DNA of 64,000 nt from Lewinella cohaerens DSM 23179 (GCF_000379805.1 NZ_KB903539.1:71077-135076); one strand, 5' to 3'; positions 33,868 to 43,353 are shown, counted from the first letter of the stretch. Numbers and translations: made by a program. Notes: generated from the sequence alone by a model not told the origin.

Positions 33868-36800
33868 ATGCCTTCAATATTCAAACTCCTGGCCCTTTGT
33901 GGCCTCTTTTTATGGAGCGTCTCTTCTTTCGCTCAGGAAACAACAAAAAATCAACCCGATTTCAGTGGTATCGAATGGCGCAGTATCGGCCCGGCCTTTA
34001 TGTCGGGGCGGATTGCGGATATTGCCATCCACCCGCAAGATGATAATGTCTGGTACGTGGCCGTGGGGTCTGGCGGCGTGTGGAAAACAGAAAACGCGGG
34101 CGTCACATGGGCTTCTATCTTCGAGGGCCAAGGTGCTTACTCGATCGGCTGCGTAACCATTGATGCGCGTGATCCTAACCGCATCTGGGTAGGTACAGGC
34201 GAGAACGTCGGTGGCCGGCACATGGGCTACGGCGATGGCATCTACCTCAGTACGGATGGTGGCCAAAGCTGGGAAAACAAAGGCTTGGAAACCTCTGAGC
34301 ATATCTCCAAAGTTGTGGTGCATCCGGATGATTCCAACGTACTTTGGGTGGCTGCACAAGGGCCACTGTGGAGTAAAGGCGGCGAACGCGGTGTCTTCAA
34401 AAGCACTGATGGCGGCACCACCTGGAACCGTACCCTCGGCGATGAAGAATGGACCGGCGCAACGGACCTACTGATTGATCCTCGTAATCCTGATGTGCTT
34501 TATGCGGCTACCTGGCAGCGTCATCGTACAGTAGCGGCCTACATGGGCGGTGGCCCCGGCACGGGCATTCACCGTTCTACCGATGGTGGCGAAACCTGGG
34601 AAGAGCTTACGAATGGCCTGCCTAGCGGGCCGATGGGTAAGATAGGGTTGGCGATCTCACCACAGCAGCCTGATGTGTTGTATGCTGCTATTGAACTCAA
34701 TCGGCGTGAGGGGGCTGTTTACCGCTCAAGCAATCGCGGTGCAAGTTGGGAACAACGCTCCGAAGCTGTTTCCGGGGCTACCGGGCCGCATTACTACCAG
34801 GAGTTGTACGCTAGTCCGCACCAGTTTGACCGCTTGTACCTGATGGATGTACGTGTGCAGGTATCCGATGATGGCGGCAGCAATTTCCGGCGCTTGCAGG
34901 AGCAGCATAAGCACTCCGATAACCATGCGCTGGCTTTCCGTGCTGATGATCCCGATTATCTGTTGATGGGAACAGACGGTGGTTTGTACGAAAGTTTTGA
35001 CTTGGCGAAAAACTGGCGTTTTATGGCCAATTTGCCACTGACCCAGTTTTACAAAATTGCGGTAGACGATACCGAACCTTTCTACAATATTTATGGTGGA
35101 ACCCAGGACAACAGCACCGAGGGTGGCCCTTCTCGTACGGATAAAGTGCAGGGTATACAAAACTCGGATTGGAGTGTTGTGCTCAACTGGGATGGTCACC
35201 AACCAGCGACAGAGCCGGGTAATCCAGACATCGTTTACGCCGAAAGGCAGGAAGGAACACTGTCGCGCATAGACATGACAACGGGTGAAGTGATCGATAT
35301 TCAGCCCCAAGCTGCGCCCGGTGAAGATTATGAACGCTTCAACTGGGATGCGCCCATTCTGGTGAGTCCGCATAATCCGGAACGGATCTACTTCGCTTCC
35401 CAGCGGGTATGGCGTTCGGATAATCGCGGCGATAACTGGGAAGCTATTTCTGGCGACCTTACCCGCGATCAGGAGCGCTTAACGCTTCCTATCATGGGTA
35501 GTACCCAAAGCTGGGACAATGCCTGGGATGTGAACGCCATGTCGAATTACAATACGATTACTTCGTTGGCCGAGTCACCGGTGCAGGAAGGCTTGCTGTA
35601 CGCGGGCACGGATGACGGTATGCTACAAGTGACCGAAGATGGCGGTCAAAACTGGCGCAAGATCGAATGGTCTAACGTCAAGGGCGTACCTGCTACCGCT
35701 TTTGTCAACGACGTAAAAGCCGATCTTTTTGACGCCAATACGGTCTACGTGGTGTTAGATAACCACAAGTACGGCGACTATAATCCTTACCTCATTAAGA
35801 GCACGGATGCTGGCCGGAGTTGGACAAAATTAGGTGCTGATCTGCCTGAAAGAACGCTGCTGTGGCGGATCGTTCAGGATCATGTCAATGGGCAGTTGCT
35901 ATTTTTAGGAACCGAGTTTGGCGTTTACGTTTCTGTAAACGGAGGCCAGCAGTGGCACGCACTTAAGGGCGGTTTGCCGACGATTTCTTTCCGCGATCTG
36001 GCTATCCAACGGCGCGAAAACGATCTGGTGGGAGCTTCTTTCGGGCGAGGTTTGTTTGTGCTGGATGATTATACAGCGTTGCGTGCTGTGAACGAGACGC
36101 AGTTGGCAGAGGCAGCTACGCTCTTTACGCCGCGCGATGCATGGTGGTACATTCCACGTTCTCACCTGGGTTTTGATGAGCCGAAGGGCGATCAGGGGGC
36201 GGGCCATTTTGTGGCACCTAACCCAGACTTTGGAGCGGTATTTACCTATTACTTGAAAGACGGTTACACAAGCGCCAAGGAGACTCGCCAAAAAGCCGAA
36301 AAAGAGGCCGAAACGGTGACATTTCCTGGTTGGGATGCGCTGGAAAAAGAAGATTTAGAGGCGGCTGCTAAAGTTTACCTTTTGGTGAGCAATGCAAAAG
36401 GCCAGATCATTCGCAAGGTAGATTGTTCGACCTCGGGCGGCTTTCATCGCGTTGCCTGGGATTTGCGCCATGCCTCACCGGGAGCGATTACTGGCGATGA
36501 TTTTGGGATGCCCGGCCGATTGGCTATGCCTGGGGAATACACCGCCACAATGTACCAGCAGGTAGACGGGAAGGTGAGCAGTTTGTCGGCTCCTGTTACG
36601 TTCACCGTGAAGCGACTGAGAGAGGGGGCATTACCTGGTGCTGCGCCTGCCGAAGTGGAAGCTTTTTGGCAATCTTTTGAGAAAACCTTCGCTGATTTTA
36701 CGGCCTTAGCCGCTCAATTGGAGGATGCCGATAATTATGCCGAGCGATTGGCCACGGGCCTGGAAAACACGCCAGGAGCAGCCAATGCAATGCGCGAAAC

Positions 36801-37092
36801 GCTGGCTGGTTTGGAAAAGGAAATGTACCAAATGGAAAAGGCGATTGGTGGCGATCCTAGAAAATCTCAGGTAGGCGAAAAGAATCCGCCGGTGGTTTTC
36901 GACCGTATTTTTGCCGTCATGCGCGGTGTGGAGCGCTCCACTTATGGTCCTACGACCATGCACCGCATGAGCCTGGATGCTGCCAATGCGCAGATAAAGG
37001 AGATTATGACCAGCCTCAATCAGTGGAAAGCATCCGCTTCTCAATTGGGTAAGGACATCCAGGCTGCTGGTGGGCCTTGGGTGATGGAGTAG
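33868..37092 (+). CDS. secreted sortilin/VPS10-like BNR beta-propeller protein
   Basis: 1074 residues with a signal peptide (ends SSFAQ near residue 23). Many Asp-box/BNR motifs of the form S-x-D-x-G-x-x-W (STDGGQSWEN, STDGGTTWNR, STDGGETWEE, TEDGGQNWRK, STDAGRSWTK) occur over about residues 40-740, consistent with large 10-bladed sortilin-type propellers. Such proteins are often labelled glycosyl hydrolase in Bacteroidota without proof. The C-terminal ~330 residues contain a beta-sandwich-like part (YLLVSNAKGQIIRKVDC ... RVAWDLRH) and a helical tail. No T9SS sorting domain is seen, so it probably stays in the periplasm or outer membrane. Function unknown; likely protein or glycan binding. 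Confidence 0.85.
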   Translation: MPSIFKLLALCGLFLWSVSSFAQETTKNQPDFSGIEWRSIGPAFMSGRIADIAIHPQDDNVWYVAVGSGGVWKTENAGVTWASIFEGQGAYSIGCVTIDARDPNRIWVGTGENVGGRHMGYGDGIYLSTDGGQSWENKGLETSEHISKVVVHPDDSNVLWVAAQGPLWSKGGERGVFKSTDGGTTWNRTLGDEEWTGATDLLIDPRNPDVLYAATWQRHRTVAAYMGGGPGTGIHRSTDGGETWEELTNGLPSGPMGKIGLAISPQQPDVLYAAIELNRREGAVYRSSNRGASWEQRSEAVSGATGPHYYQELYASPHQFDRLYLMDVRVQVSDDGGSNFRRLQEQHKHSDNHALAFRADDPDYLLMGTDGGLYESFDLAKNWRFMANLPLTQFYKIAVDDTEPFYNIYGGTQDNSTEGGPSRTDKVQGIQNSDWSVVLNWDGHQPATEPGNPDIVYAERQEGTLSRIDMTTGEVIDIQPQAAPGEDYERFNWDAPILVSPHNPERIYFASQRVWRSDNRGDNWEAISGDLTRDQERLTLPIMGSTQSWDNAWDVNAMSNYNTITSLAESPVQEGLLYAGTDDGMLQVTEDGGQNWRKIEWSNVKGVPATAFVNDVKADLFDANTVYVVLDNHKYGDYNPYLIKSTDAGRSWTKLGADLPERTLLWRIVQDHVNGQLLFLGTEFGVYVSVNGGQQWHALKGGLPTISFRDLAIQRRENDLVGASFGRGLFVLDDYTALRAVNETQLAEAATLFTPRDAWWYIPRSHLGFDEPKGDQGAGHFVAPNPDFGAVFTYYLKDGYTSAKETRQKAEKEAETVTFPGWDALEKEDLEAAAKVYLLVSNAKGQIIRKVDCSTSGGFHRVAWDLRHASPGAITGDDFGMPGRLAMPGEYTATMYQQVDGKVSSLSAPVTFTVKRLREGALPGAAPAEVEAFWQSFEKTFADFTALAAQLEDADNYAERLATGLENTPGAANAMRETLAGLEKEMYQMEKAIGGDPRKSQVGEKNPPVVFDRIFAVMRGVERSTYGPTTMHRMSLDAANAQIKEIMTSLNQWKASASQLGKDIQAAGGPWVME

Positions 37093-37116
37093 TTTTTTTA
37101 TTAAACCTAATTAAGG

Positions 37117-37178
37117 CATTTCACGGGGCATTCGCAAGGCAAATTCATGAATTTGCCTTGCGAATGCCCCATGAAATG
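37117..37178. repeat. 62-bp near-perfect palindrome
   Basis: Two 31-base arms with a single mismatch and no loop, centred on AAATTCATGAATTT. It lies 25 bases after the sortilin-like gene and may act as terminator or cruciform. The ATTCATGAATTT core recurs in the repeats at 59201-59217. Confidence 0.85.
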
Positions 37179-37270
37179 TAAGGTTTATGGTTCTTGTATG
37201 GGGCGAGATTTATGTGAATAGCTGTTGCGCCGTGCTTCATTATTTGTTCCGCAACTGTTGGTCCCTCTTT

Positions 37271-37621
37271 TCAATGCCAGTCATTTCCACAATGTCTGCA
37301 TTGTTTTGCTTTAGGAGTTCGTGCCAACTGTTCGCATTTAGGGCAATAATTTAGGAATACTTTGTCTTTCTGTTCTGAGAGAATTCGTTTAGCGACGATT
37401 ATCTCGAAGTTGTCGTACCCATCTTTAAGCAAGTCCAATACATCTTGGTCTTGGGTTAGCCAACCTTTTTCTCGGTAGATTCTGGTCACTGAAGTAAGGT
37501 CAGTGTTATTTGCTGCATTGAGTTTAAACGTTGAAGACGTGTGTTTAACAGCCATTTTTTCTTTGTCTGTCAACAGAGATGAAAAATACTTGACGATGTA
37601 TTTTGCTGTTTCTTTGTTCAT
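37271..37621 (-). CDS. hypothetical protein with C-terminal zinc ribbon
   Basis: 116 residues. The N-terminal ~85 residues are helical and charged (KYFSSLLTDKEKMAVKHT ... TQDQDVLDLLKDGYDNFEIIVAKRIL). The C-terminus is a four-cysteine zinc ribbon, CPKC-x(11)-CRHCG. No family recognised. The zinc ribbon suggests a nucleic-acid- or protein-binding adaptor (inference). Base composition is lower in GC than the flanking sortilin-like gene, and the gene starts a minus-strand accessory cluster. Confidence 0.65.
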   Translation of the reverse strand: MNKETAKYIVKYFSSLLTDKEKMAVKHTSSTFKLNAANNTDLTSVTRIYREKGWLTQDQDVLDLLKDGYDNFEIIVAKRILSEQKDKVFLNYCPKCEQLARTPKAKQCRHCGNDWH

Positions 37622-37658
37622 CGATTTGGTGTTTACGGGGCTATTATTTTTTGTGGCC

Positions 37659-39245
37659 CTACTCCTTTACTAACTTTTTGGTCAATATCCCTTCCGATGT
37701 ATTTACCTGAACGAGATAGACACCACTACTCAACCCTGCTAGGTCAAGGTTTAGTTCTTGCCTGTTGGAGTCGTTTGATTCCTTAAGGACAGCTTTGCTA
37801 TTGATGTTGTAGATGGTAATGCTTTTTATGTTTTTACCAGTAATAGCGACCCTCGAAGTTGTGGGGTTGGGGTAAATGGCGATCTGTAATTTTTTTTCTG
37901 GTGACAGTTGCTGCGAGGATAAAATAATGCCATCAATGGTCATACTTTGAAACCAGATATTGAGTTTACCGTTTCTGGTATCGCCCCAAGTGGTGTTTAT
38001 GATATCATCTTGCATTTTTATACACATGAAGTCATTTCCTGCACTTTCCAAGACGACATCAAAAGCAACGGTTTCATTGGTGATTTGAAAGTTTGGCGAG
38101 AAGTTTAAGGAATCTTTCGCTCTGTAGGTGGCCCAAACCTCTGATGCTGTTTGATAGCTACCATCTGTCCCATTTCTTCGGTCTCTCCAACTTACAACCA
38201 GGTCGCCATCATTATCAAAATCACCCCAAAGCATATCTTGCATTCTATTGTTTCCGATAGGAGCGTCATTCAATTTTAGGGGTACTGACCAATCGATACC
38301 CGCGTTGAAGGTTTCTATCATAAAGACATCTAAATTGCCATAGTCAGCTCCCAAAAACAGGTAGACCAAATGGTTGTCATCTGCCGGATCAGACAGCAAG
38401 AGGGGAGCTTTCTTGGCATTTGGGTAGTCCGTAGTAGTCGCAGGTTCTGCTTGGATTGGAATATTTTTATGGTTTAAAGTGTTCCCGCCGTCATCAGAGG
38501 ATACGTGAAATATCTGTAAAGAAAGGCTTTGTGTCAACACAAAAGAAGGATATACACCATGAAAAATGCCAGCATTATTTACGGTCGGAGAACACATGGG
38601 GAAAGGGTTTAAGCTGCCTGCAAGCCAACCAATGGTATCCAGGTACCGGGTGGAAAACGTATTTCCTCCATCATTTGAAAAAGACAGGTATGGATTGAAA
38701 CTGGGTGCTGTTCTGTTTAAATTAAAAGTGGTCAAGTAGATGGCTGTCGATTCACCGCTGGTAGATTGGTCGATCACCATCCATGGCCGATCTATAGGCC
38801 ATTTATTGCCATCATAATCGGTATTAATGACCTCTTTCGGAGCACCCCACGATATTCCGCCATCCGTTGATTTACAGAGGTATACGCCACCCGTTACGGG
38901 TGGCGTTGTGCCAGTGAAGTCGATATAACTGATAAAGGCATCTCCATTAGCGTTGAAGGCAATACAGGGGTCAGCAGAACTGTAATTGGAAACTGTATGC
39001 GGAAGCTCCGTGACGGAAGTCCACGTTTGCCCACCGTCAAAACTTGTTTTGGTCTTGATCTTAAATTGATTAAAGATATCAATCCACCCCATCCAGGCAA
39101 CGACCAAGTGCTGAGCATCATTAGGATCGATGGCTAAGTAGGGTTCTCCATCAAAAACATCGCCATTCGATAAGTTTTGGTTTTGCCCAATGACGAAAGC
39201 CTTAAACATTAGGATAGAGATAATTATTATTACTAGTTTCTTCAT
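37659..39245 (-). CDS. secreted BNR/sialidase-like protein with T9SS type A sorting domain
   Basis: 528 residues: signal peptide (MKKLVIIIISILMFKAFVIGQ), a beta-propeller region with Asp-box motifs (TSFDGGQTWTS, STDGGISWGA, SNDGGNTFST, SSDDGGNTLN), then a type A T9SS domain over the last ~80 residues (IAIYPNPTTSRVAI, ITIYNINSKAV, GLSSGVYLVQVNT). The sialidase fold is clear, but the catalytic Arg triad of true sialidases is not, so an enzymatic role is not claimed. Predicted to be exported through T9SS and held at the surface or released. Confidence 0.85.
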   Translation of the reverse strand: MKKLVIIIISILMFKAFVIGQNQNLSNGDVFDGEPYLAIDPNDAQHLVVAWMGWIDIFNQFKIKTKTSFDGGQTWTSVTELPHTVSNYSSADPCIAFNANGDAFISYIDFTGTTPPVTGGVYLCKSTDGGISWGAPKEVINTDYDGNKWPIDRPWMVIDQSTSGESTAIYLTTFNLNRTAPSFNPYLSFSNDGGNTFSTRYLDTIGWLAGSLNPFPMCSPTVNNAGIFHGVYPSFVLTQSLSLQIFHVSSDDGGNTLNHKNIPIQAEPATTTDYPNAKKAPLLLSDPADDNHLVYLFLGADYGNLDVFMIETFNAGIDWSVPLKLNDAPIGNNRMQDMLWGDFDNDGDLVVSWRDRRNGTDGSYQTASEVWATYRAKDSLNFSPNFQITNETVAFDVVLESAGNDFMCIKMQDDIINTTWGDTRNGKLNIWFQSMTIDGIILSSQQLSPEKKLQIAIYPNPTTSRVAITGKNIKSITIYNINSKAVLKESNDSNRQELNLDLAGLSSGVYLVQVNTSEGILTKKLVKE

Positions 39246-39348
39246 GTTTAAAGACTGTTAATGAGGTTGTTGACTTTAATCGAGTAGCTCATTGATTTGG
39301 GCGTTACACTAGAACGGCAAACAATGAGCTAAAGCGAAACGTATGAAC

Positions 39349-39825
39349 CTACCTGCCGAGAAAAGCGGAGTACATCCAAACTAATTTTTCTTGAGCACGA
39401 ATATAATCACTCATCAAAGCATTGGTGCCTTCATCGTTTGCTTCTTCTGAGATAGTTAGCAATTCTCGTTGCATTTTTATGATGACAGAAAAAGATTCTA
39501 AAATATTATTCACGGCCTTTATTCCGTCGGATACTTCTGAGCTCTCTTTGATTTGAGAAGCCTTCTTGTAGTCCGAATATTTATGGTTTGGGGAATGCCC
39601 AAGTGTTAATATCCTTTCTGCAACTTCATCGATTTTTAATAAAAGGTCATTGTACAGTTCCTCAAATTTCACGTGAAGTTCAAAGAATTTTTCGCCTTTA
39701 ATATTCCAATGATAACCCCGTACATTTTGGTAGAAAATAGAATATTCTGCCAACAGCGTGTTGAGTTTATTAGCGAGGACTTTGGATTCAGACTTGGTTA
39801 ATCCGATTGCATTTAACTTTTTCAT
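39349..39825 (-). CDS. dps: Dps family ferritin-like DNA protection protein
   Basis: 158 residues, four-helix bundle. Ferroxidase residues of the Dps dimer interface are visible: His in QNVRGYHWNIKG, His and Glu in FFELHVKFEELYNDLLLKIDEVAERI, all in the expected spacing. Dps forms a 12-mer that oxidises and stores iron with hydrogen peroxide and shields DNA in starvation or oxidative stress. The N-terminal KKLNAIGLTKSESKVLANKLN gives a short basic tail. No OxyR or Fur operator was identified. The intergenic stretch 39826-40042 holds a GC-rich repeat (GAGGGCGCGAAGC) that recurs near 54630. Confidence 0.9.
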   Translation of the reverse strand: MKKLNAIGLTKSESKVLANKLNTLLAEYSIFYQNVRGYHWNIKGEKFFELHVKFEELYNDLLLKIDEVAERILTLGHSPNHKYSDYKKASQIKESSEVSDGIKAVNNILESFSVIIKMQRELLTISEEANDEGTNALMSDYIRAQEKLVWMYSAFLGR

Positions 39826-40042
39826 CTTATGTGTTTTTTGATTCTCTGTACTTTAGGCATTCCGTATAGCGATCCCTTCGAGGTTACGCTGAGGGCGCGA
39901 AGCAGCCCGCGTCCTTCTACTGACTTTTGCTGATGCCGAAGGCATGCCTGTGGTAAAACAGCTTATGTAATTCAATAAATAATACGACTAAAATAGATGA
40001 AAAGTTCTATGCAGTATGTAATATAAATCACATAATATTTGA

Positions 40043-40783
40043 TCATTTAATCTCTTCAATTCGCCCATGTATTTGGGTTAAAACATCGAATAAGGAATCA
40101 AAATTTGCAGAAGAATTTGTTAGGTGGGAGATGTATAGGCTGATCAAATTTTCGGCTTCCCTATTCTTGAGTAGCTGGGCCAAGGAACGGTACCCTTCCT
40201 CGTCAAGTATTGGTTGATCAAGGTAAATGTCAAGGTCAGCATACCTGGTGTTTTTTAAAAGGAATGGCTTTACCAGGTGTATTTGATAATCCCTTGTTGT
40301 TTCATCGGTAATGTTACATTGAGCTTTGTAGTAGTTGAAAAAAGTAATCAACTTATTCAACTGAGGGTCGTTGATCTCTGAGAGGTACCCCTTAGAAACA
40401 AATTCTTCAATGACGGGAAATTGAAAAGACAATGATTCTGACTCGGTTAAAAATCGTATTTTCTTTGATAATGATTCCAGCGAATCAGCTTGCCCATTTA
40501 TGATGATACTTCGCGCAATCACTAAGCTGGGAATCATGGAATCTTTGGTGATTAAAGAATTCCCCTTGATAAATTCACCATTGGTGGTAATCTCTTCTTG
40601 TATTCTTTCAAAATACGTCTCAATCTCCAGGTTTGTTTGATGCGCTTGATTCCAGTTGTTCAAATAAACTGCAATCATCACACCGATAACAACAATGAGT
40701 ATTTCGCCAATAGAATATTTGAAATAGCTCTTTATTTTTTTCTGGGCAACTGCTTTAAGTCTAAATTTTCTAAAAAGCTTCAT
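40043..40783 (-). CDS. DUF6090 family membrane protein
   Basis: 246 residues. The N-terminal basic stretch followed by YSIGEILIVVIGVMIAVYLNNWNQ (about 24-47) is the hallmark of DUF6090, a single-helix membrane family common in Bacteroidota, with the remainder an extracytoplasmic helical domain. Function unknown. The small-residue/aromatic SIGEI...VIGV...LNNWN pattern is the conserved part. It stands alone between Dps and the MITE at 40851-41009. Confidence 0.8.
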   Translation of the reverse strand: MKLFRKFRLKAVAQKKIKSYFKYSIGEILIVVIGVMIAVYLNNWNQAHQTNLEIETYFERIQEEITTNGEFIKGNSLITKDSMIPSLVIARSIIINGQADSLESLSKKIRFLTESESLSFQFPVIEEFVSKGYLSEINDPQLNKLITFFNYYKAQCNITDETTRDYQIHLVKPFLLKNTRYADLDIYLDQPILDEEGYRSLAQLLKNREAENLISLYISHLTNSSANFDSLFDVLTQIHGRIEEIK

Positions 40784-40850
40784 TGGTAATAGTAGATGAT
40801 TCCTTGACTAAAGTAGTTTCTTGATATTTTTTAGCTCCTTGATACGCTAA

Positions 40851-41009
40851 GAGCTTGTTTGGTAGGGCATAATTAGCCGAAAGTGAGCAAATTTCATTTC
40901 AGGTAAGGCAAATTTTGCAGTCGAATGCGGGCGATTCGACGAAAAATTTAACGCAGCATGAAATGAAATTTGCCACTTGGAGGCAATTGAGGTCCTACCA
41001 AACAAGCTC
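40851..41009. mobile_element. MITE-like element B, 159 bp, TSD TAA
   Basis: Perfect terminal inverted repeats GAGCTTGTTTGGTAGG / CCTACCAAACAAGCTC with a 3-bp TAA at both flanks (40848-40850 and 41010-41012). Inside there is partial symmetry (GCAAATTTCATTTC with GAAATGAAATTTGC). No ORF. The right end sits exactly at the stop codon of the DUF2200 gene. End sequence is related to element A at 22243. Confidence 0.8.
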
Positions 41010-41377
41010 TAAACTACCCGCAAGATCTTCTCCATCTTTCGCCCTCTGGCCAGTTCTTCCACCAGTTTATCCAAATACCTTGTTTGCTTTGTTAATGGTG
41101 TTTCGATATCTTCTATCCGATAGCCACAGATGACACCTTTGATTAAATGGGCATTGGGGTTTAGGGTAGCATCCTCAAAGAATTTTTCAAAGGTTACCTG
41201 ACTTTCAATCAGTTCTTCCAGCTTTTTTAAATCATAGCCAGTTAGCCATTCAATGACTTGATGTAATTCGTCTTTTGTCCTTCCCTTTTTCTCCACTTTT
41301 GTAACATAATGTGGATACACTGAAGAGAATTTCATTTGTGCTATGCGCTCATCGTGCTCGGGTGTAGTGATACTCAT
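41009..41377 (-). CDS. DUF2200 family protein
   Basis: 122 residues covering the full DUF2200 length: [42 protein letters not shown], then a second helical part ([44 protein letters not shown]-like). The family is widespread in bacteria but uncharacterised. The TAG stop is built from two bases of the MITE B target duplication and the first base of the element. The pre-insertion sequence would also give TAG, so the protein is unaltered. It follows the hydrolase gene by about 11 bases, so the two form an operon. Confidence 0.85.
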   Translation of the reverse strand: MSITTPEHDERIAQMKFSSVYPHYVTKVEKKGRTKDELHQVIEWLTGYDLKKLEELIESQVTFEKFFEDATLNPNAHLIKGVICGYRIEDIETPLTKQTRYLDKLVEELARGRKMEKILRVV

Positions 41378-41388
41378 ATTGGAGGGTT

Positions 41389-42090
41389 TTAATTTTTTAT
41401 AAAATCAACGATTATTGAGCTAAGTATTTCATCGTCTATTTTTTCAATTGGATGTTGAAAATTTTCTATTATTCTTAAATTTCCATTGGGTAATACTTCT
41501 GCGCTTTCTTTTGACTCTTCGATGCTTACCATGTTGTCTTTACTCCCAATTCCAATGAGTATTTCATGCCTGATGTCTTCTAAGTTCTTCTCTGTTAATC
41601 TTTCTCCTTGTCCTAATCTCAACATCATACTAGCAGTCTTTTCTACCACTTCCTTCCAATCGTTTATGGTATGAATTGATGCCAATTTATTGGCGAAAGC
41701 GGGAACTTTCTCTTCAATTTTATCGGGGTTTAACATCCTTACTTCTTTCGCTGCGGTTGCTTCTGTCCAGGCGAACTTTGTCCCGAGGGTGATTATTTTC
41801 TCAACGAATGAGGGGTGTTTTTGGGCTACATTCAAACCAACATATCCACCCATACTGTAGCCGAAGATATGGATTTTGTTAATTTTTTTTGCACTCAAAT
41901 ACGCTATTACATTTTCAGTAAATAGACCCATTGTGAATTCCTCGCTAGATGCTCTTTCGCCATGTCCTTCAAAATCAAGATCATGCACTTGAAATTCAGA
42001 GGAGAGTTTTTCTTTCAAGCTTCGAAATTGATCTTTTGTGCCTAATGCCCCATGTAGTAAAAGTAAATGCTGATTCGTCTTGGTGCTCAT
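41389..42090 (-). CDS. alpha/beta hydrolase
   Basis: 233 residues with the alpha/beta hydrolase core: oxyanion region [14 protein letters not shown], nucleophile elbow GYSMGGY (~81), acid Asp near GSKDNMVS and His in FQHPIEKID. Likely a carboxylester or small-molecule hydrolase; substrate unknown. First gene of a short minus-strand operon with DUF2200 (11-base gap). Confidence 0.88.
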   Translation of the reverse strand: MSTKTNQHLLLLHGALGTKDQFRSLKEKLSSEFQVHDLDFEGHGERASSEEFTMGLFTENVIAYLSAKKINKIHIFGYSMGGYVGLNVAQKHPSFVEKIITLGTKFAWTEATAAKEVRMLNPDKIEEKVPAFANKLASIHTINDWKEVVEKTASMMLRLGQGERLTEKNLEDIRHEILIGIGSKDNMVSIEESKESAEVLPNGNLRIIENFQHPIEKIDDEILSSIIVDFIKN

Positions 42091-42143
42091 GTCCTCGGTT
42101 TTAAAGCTTTTATTAAGAGTGTGTTGGGGAATTTCCTGACACG

Positions 42144-42530
42144 TTATAAACTCTCAACTATAAAAATGGCATTATTATTTAAATCGTAAAAGCCAAATTC
42201 GTTAGTTCCCCAATCCGTATTTAACCTCAATTTGCTAGGTTTTATGGTCCTCCTGTTCACAAATTCTTGAAATATTGGCTCAATATGCTGAACAAATATT
42301 CTAATAACGGAACCACCAAGCAATGGATCATCCTCGGTATCAGCGTGCCATTGCAAATGAATGGAGAAGGTTTCCCGTCTCAGTACGGCATACATTTTGT
42401 CTTTATGTATTAGCTGAAAGCCAACGTTTTTCTCATACCATTCAACATCACGATCAATGTCTTGACTTGGCAGTACGGGGGAGATTCCTAATAGTTCGAT
42501 TTCCATGTTTTTACGCTTTAATTTCATCAA
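42144..42530 (-). CDS. VOC (glyoxalase/bleomycin-resistance) family protein
   Basis: 128 residues with one pair of beta-alpha-beta-beta-beta units: LLGISPVLPSQDIDRDVEWYEKNVGFQLIHKDKMYAVLRRETFSIHLQW and the matching second half ending NEFGFYDLNNNAIFIVESL. Single-unit VOC proteins dimerise into a metal site used by lyases, dioxygenases or antibiotic-binding proteins. The first Met residues (MMKLKRKNMEIELLG) leave an alternative start at Met9. Function not assignable. Confidence 0.82.
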   Translation of the reverse strand: MMKLKRKNMEIELLGISPVLPSQDIDRDVEWYEKNVGFQLIHKDKMYAVLRRETFSIHLQWHADTEDDPLLGGSVIRIFVQHIEPIFQEFVNRRTIKPSKLRLNTDWGTNEFGFYDLNNNAIFIVESL

Positions 42531-42849
42531 GCTGTTAGGTGTTCTTGTCCCCCTGATTTACTTCTTTTTTTATACCCTTGAGCTCTACAAAAACGCGAAC
42601 CGAACAGGTGAGCGCGACAAGCGGAGCGCGTAGGGCCTAAGGATGGTAGGACTGCAAGGACGGACAGCCTGACGCCACCGTAGGTAGGTGGAGACCCATA
42701 AAGAAAATCGGAAGTGGGAATTCAGATATCGGAAATATTAGGCGTAATGCAGCGTCAAGATGACTAATTATCAATCAAACTACTTCCGACCTCCGATTTC
42801 CGACATTGAAAATCCTGATACTGACCATCAAACCATCAAACCATCAAAC
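42531..42849. repeat. gene-free stretch with dispersed repeat fragments
   Basis: About 320 bases without a supportable ORF. 42590-42695 is GC-rich intergenic repeat (GACAAGCGGAGCGCGTAGGG, GACGGACAGCCTGACGCC). 42825-42850 is a tract of CCATCAAA units with period 8 ending at the folK stop codon. Confidence 0.5.
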
Positions 42850-43332
42850 CTAATTCACCCTAACCACCACCCCCTCATCGTCGCATTCCAACAACAATTG
42901 GGCCACCGTTTTCCCTAGTAGTGGGTGTATCCAATTCGGCGCAATTTCTGCCACGGGTACCAGTACAAATCGTCGTTCTTGCATCCAGGGGTGGGGGAGC
43001 GTCAGTTTTGGCAATTTTATTACCTCACTGCCGTAGAAGATAAGGTCGATATCAATGAGGCGTTGATCCCACTTTCTGTGCCTCACCCGGCCGAGTTGCT
43101 GTTCTATACTTAGTACGGTTTTCAGGGCTTGCTGTGGCGACATACTGGTCCTGTAAAGACAAGCTTGGTTGAGGAAGTCTGGTTGGTCTTCAAGCCCCCA
43201 TGCGCTGGTTTCGTAACAGGCAGAAACCTGGATTTCTTCCCCTAGCTGGGTTTGCAGGAGTTGACGCGCCTGGAGCAAGCTTTGGTTTCGCCAGCCTTGA
43301 TTACTCCCTAGGTGGAGAAGGATATTTTGCAT
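42850..43332 (-). CDS. folK: 2-amino-4-hydroxy-6-hydroxymethyldihydropteridine pyrophosphokinase
   Basis: 160 residues from the ATG at 43332. I prefer it to 43356 because the conserved N-terminus MQNILLHLGSNQGWR begins there, and a TATCTTTG promoter box (43354-43361) would put transcription start downstream of the earlier ATG. HPPK motifs: VSACYETSAWGLEDQPDFLNQACLYRT, LGRVRHRKWDQRLIDIDLIFYG (catalytic R and the DIDL metal Asp pair) and LPHPWMQERRFVLVPVAEIAP. It transfers pyrophosphate from ATP to 6-hydroxymethyl-dihydropterin in folate synthesis. Monocistronic and divergent from the large T9SS protein. Confidence 0.95.
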   Translation of the reverse strand: MQNILLHLGSNQGWRNQSLLQARQLLQTQLGEEIQVSACYETSAWGLEDQPDFLNQACLYRTSMSPQQALKTVLSIEQQLGRVRHRKWDQRLIDIDLIFYGSEVIKLPKLTLPHPWMQERRFVLVPVAEIAPNWIHPLLGKTVAQLLLECDDEGVVVRVN

Positions 43333-43353
43333 AAAAAAGGACTCGTTGAACGC

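Noticed and set aside
37659-39245. Calling the BNR protein a true sialidase
   Set aside because: Asp-boxes are present, but the catalytic Arg triad and nucleophile Tyr cannot be identified, so only the fold is claimed.
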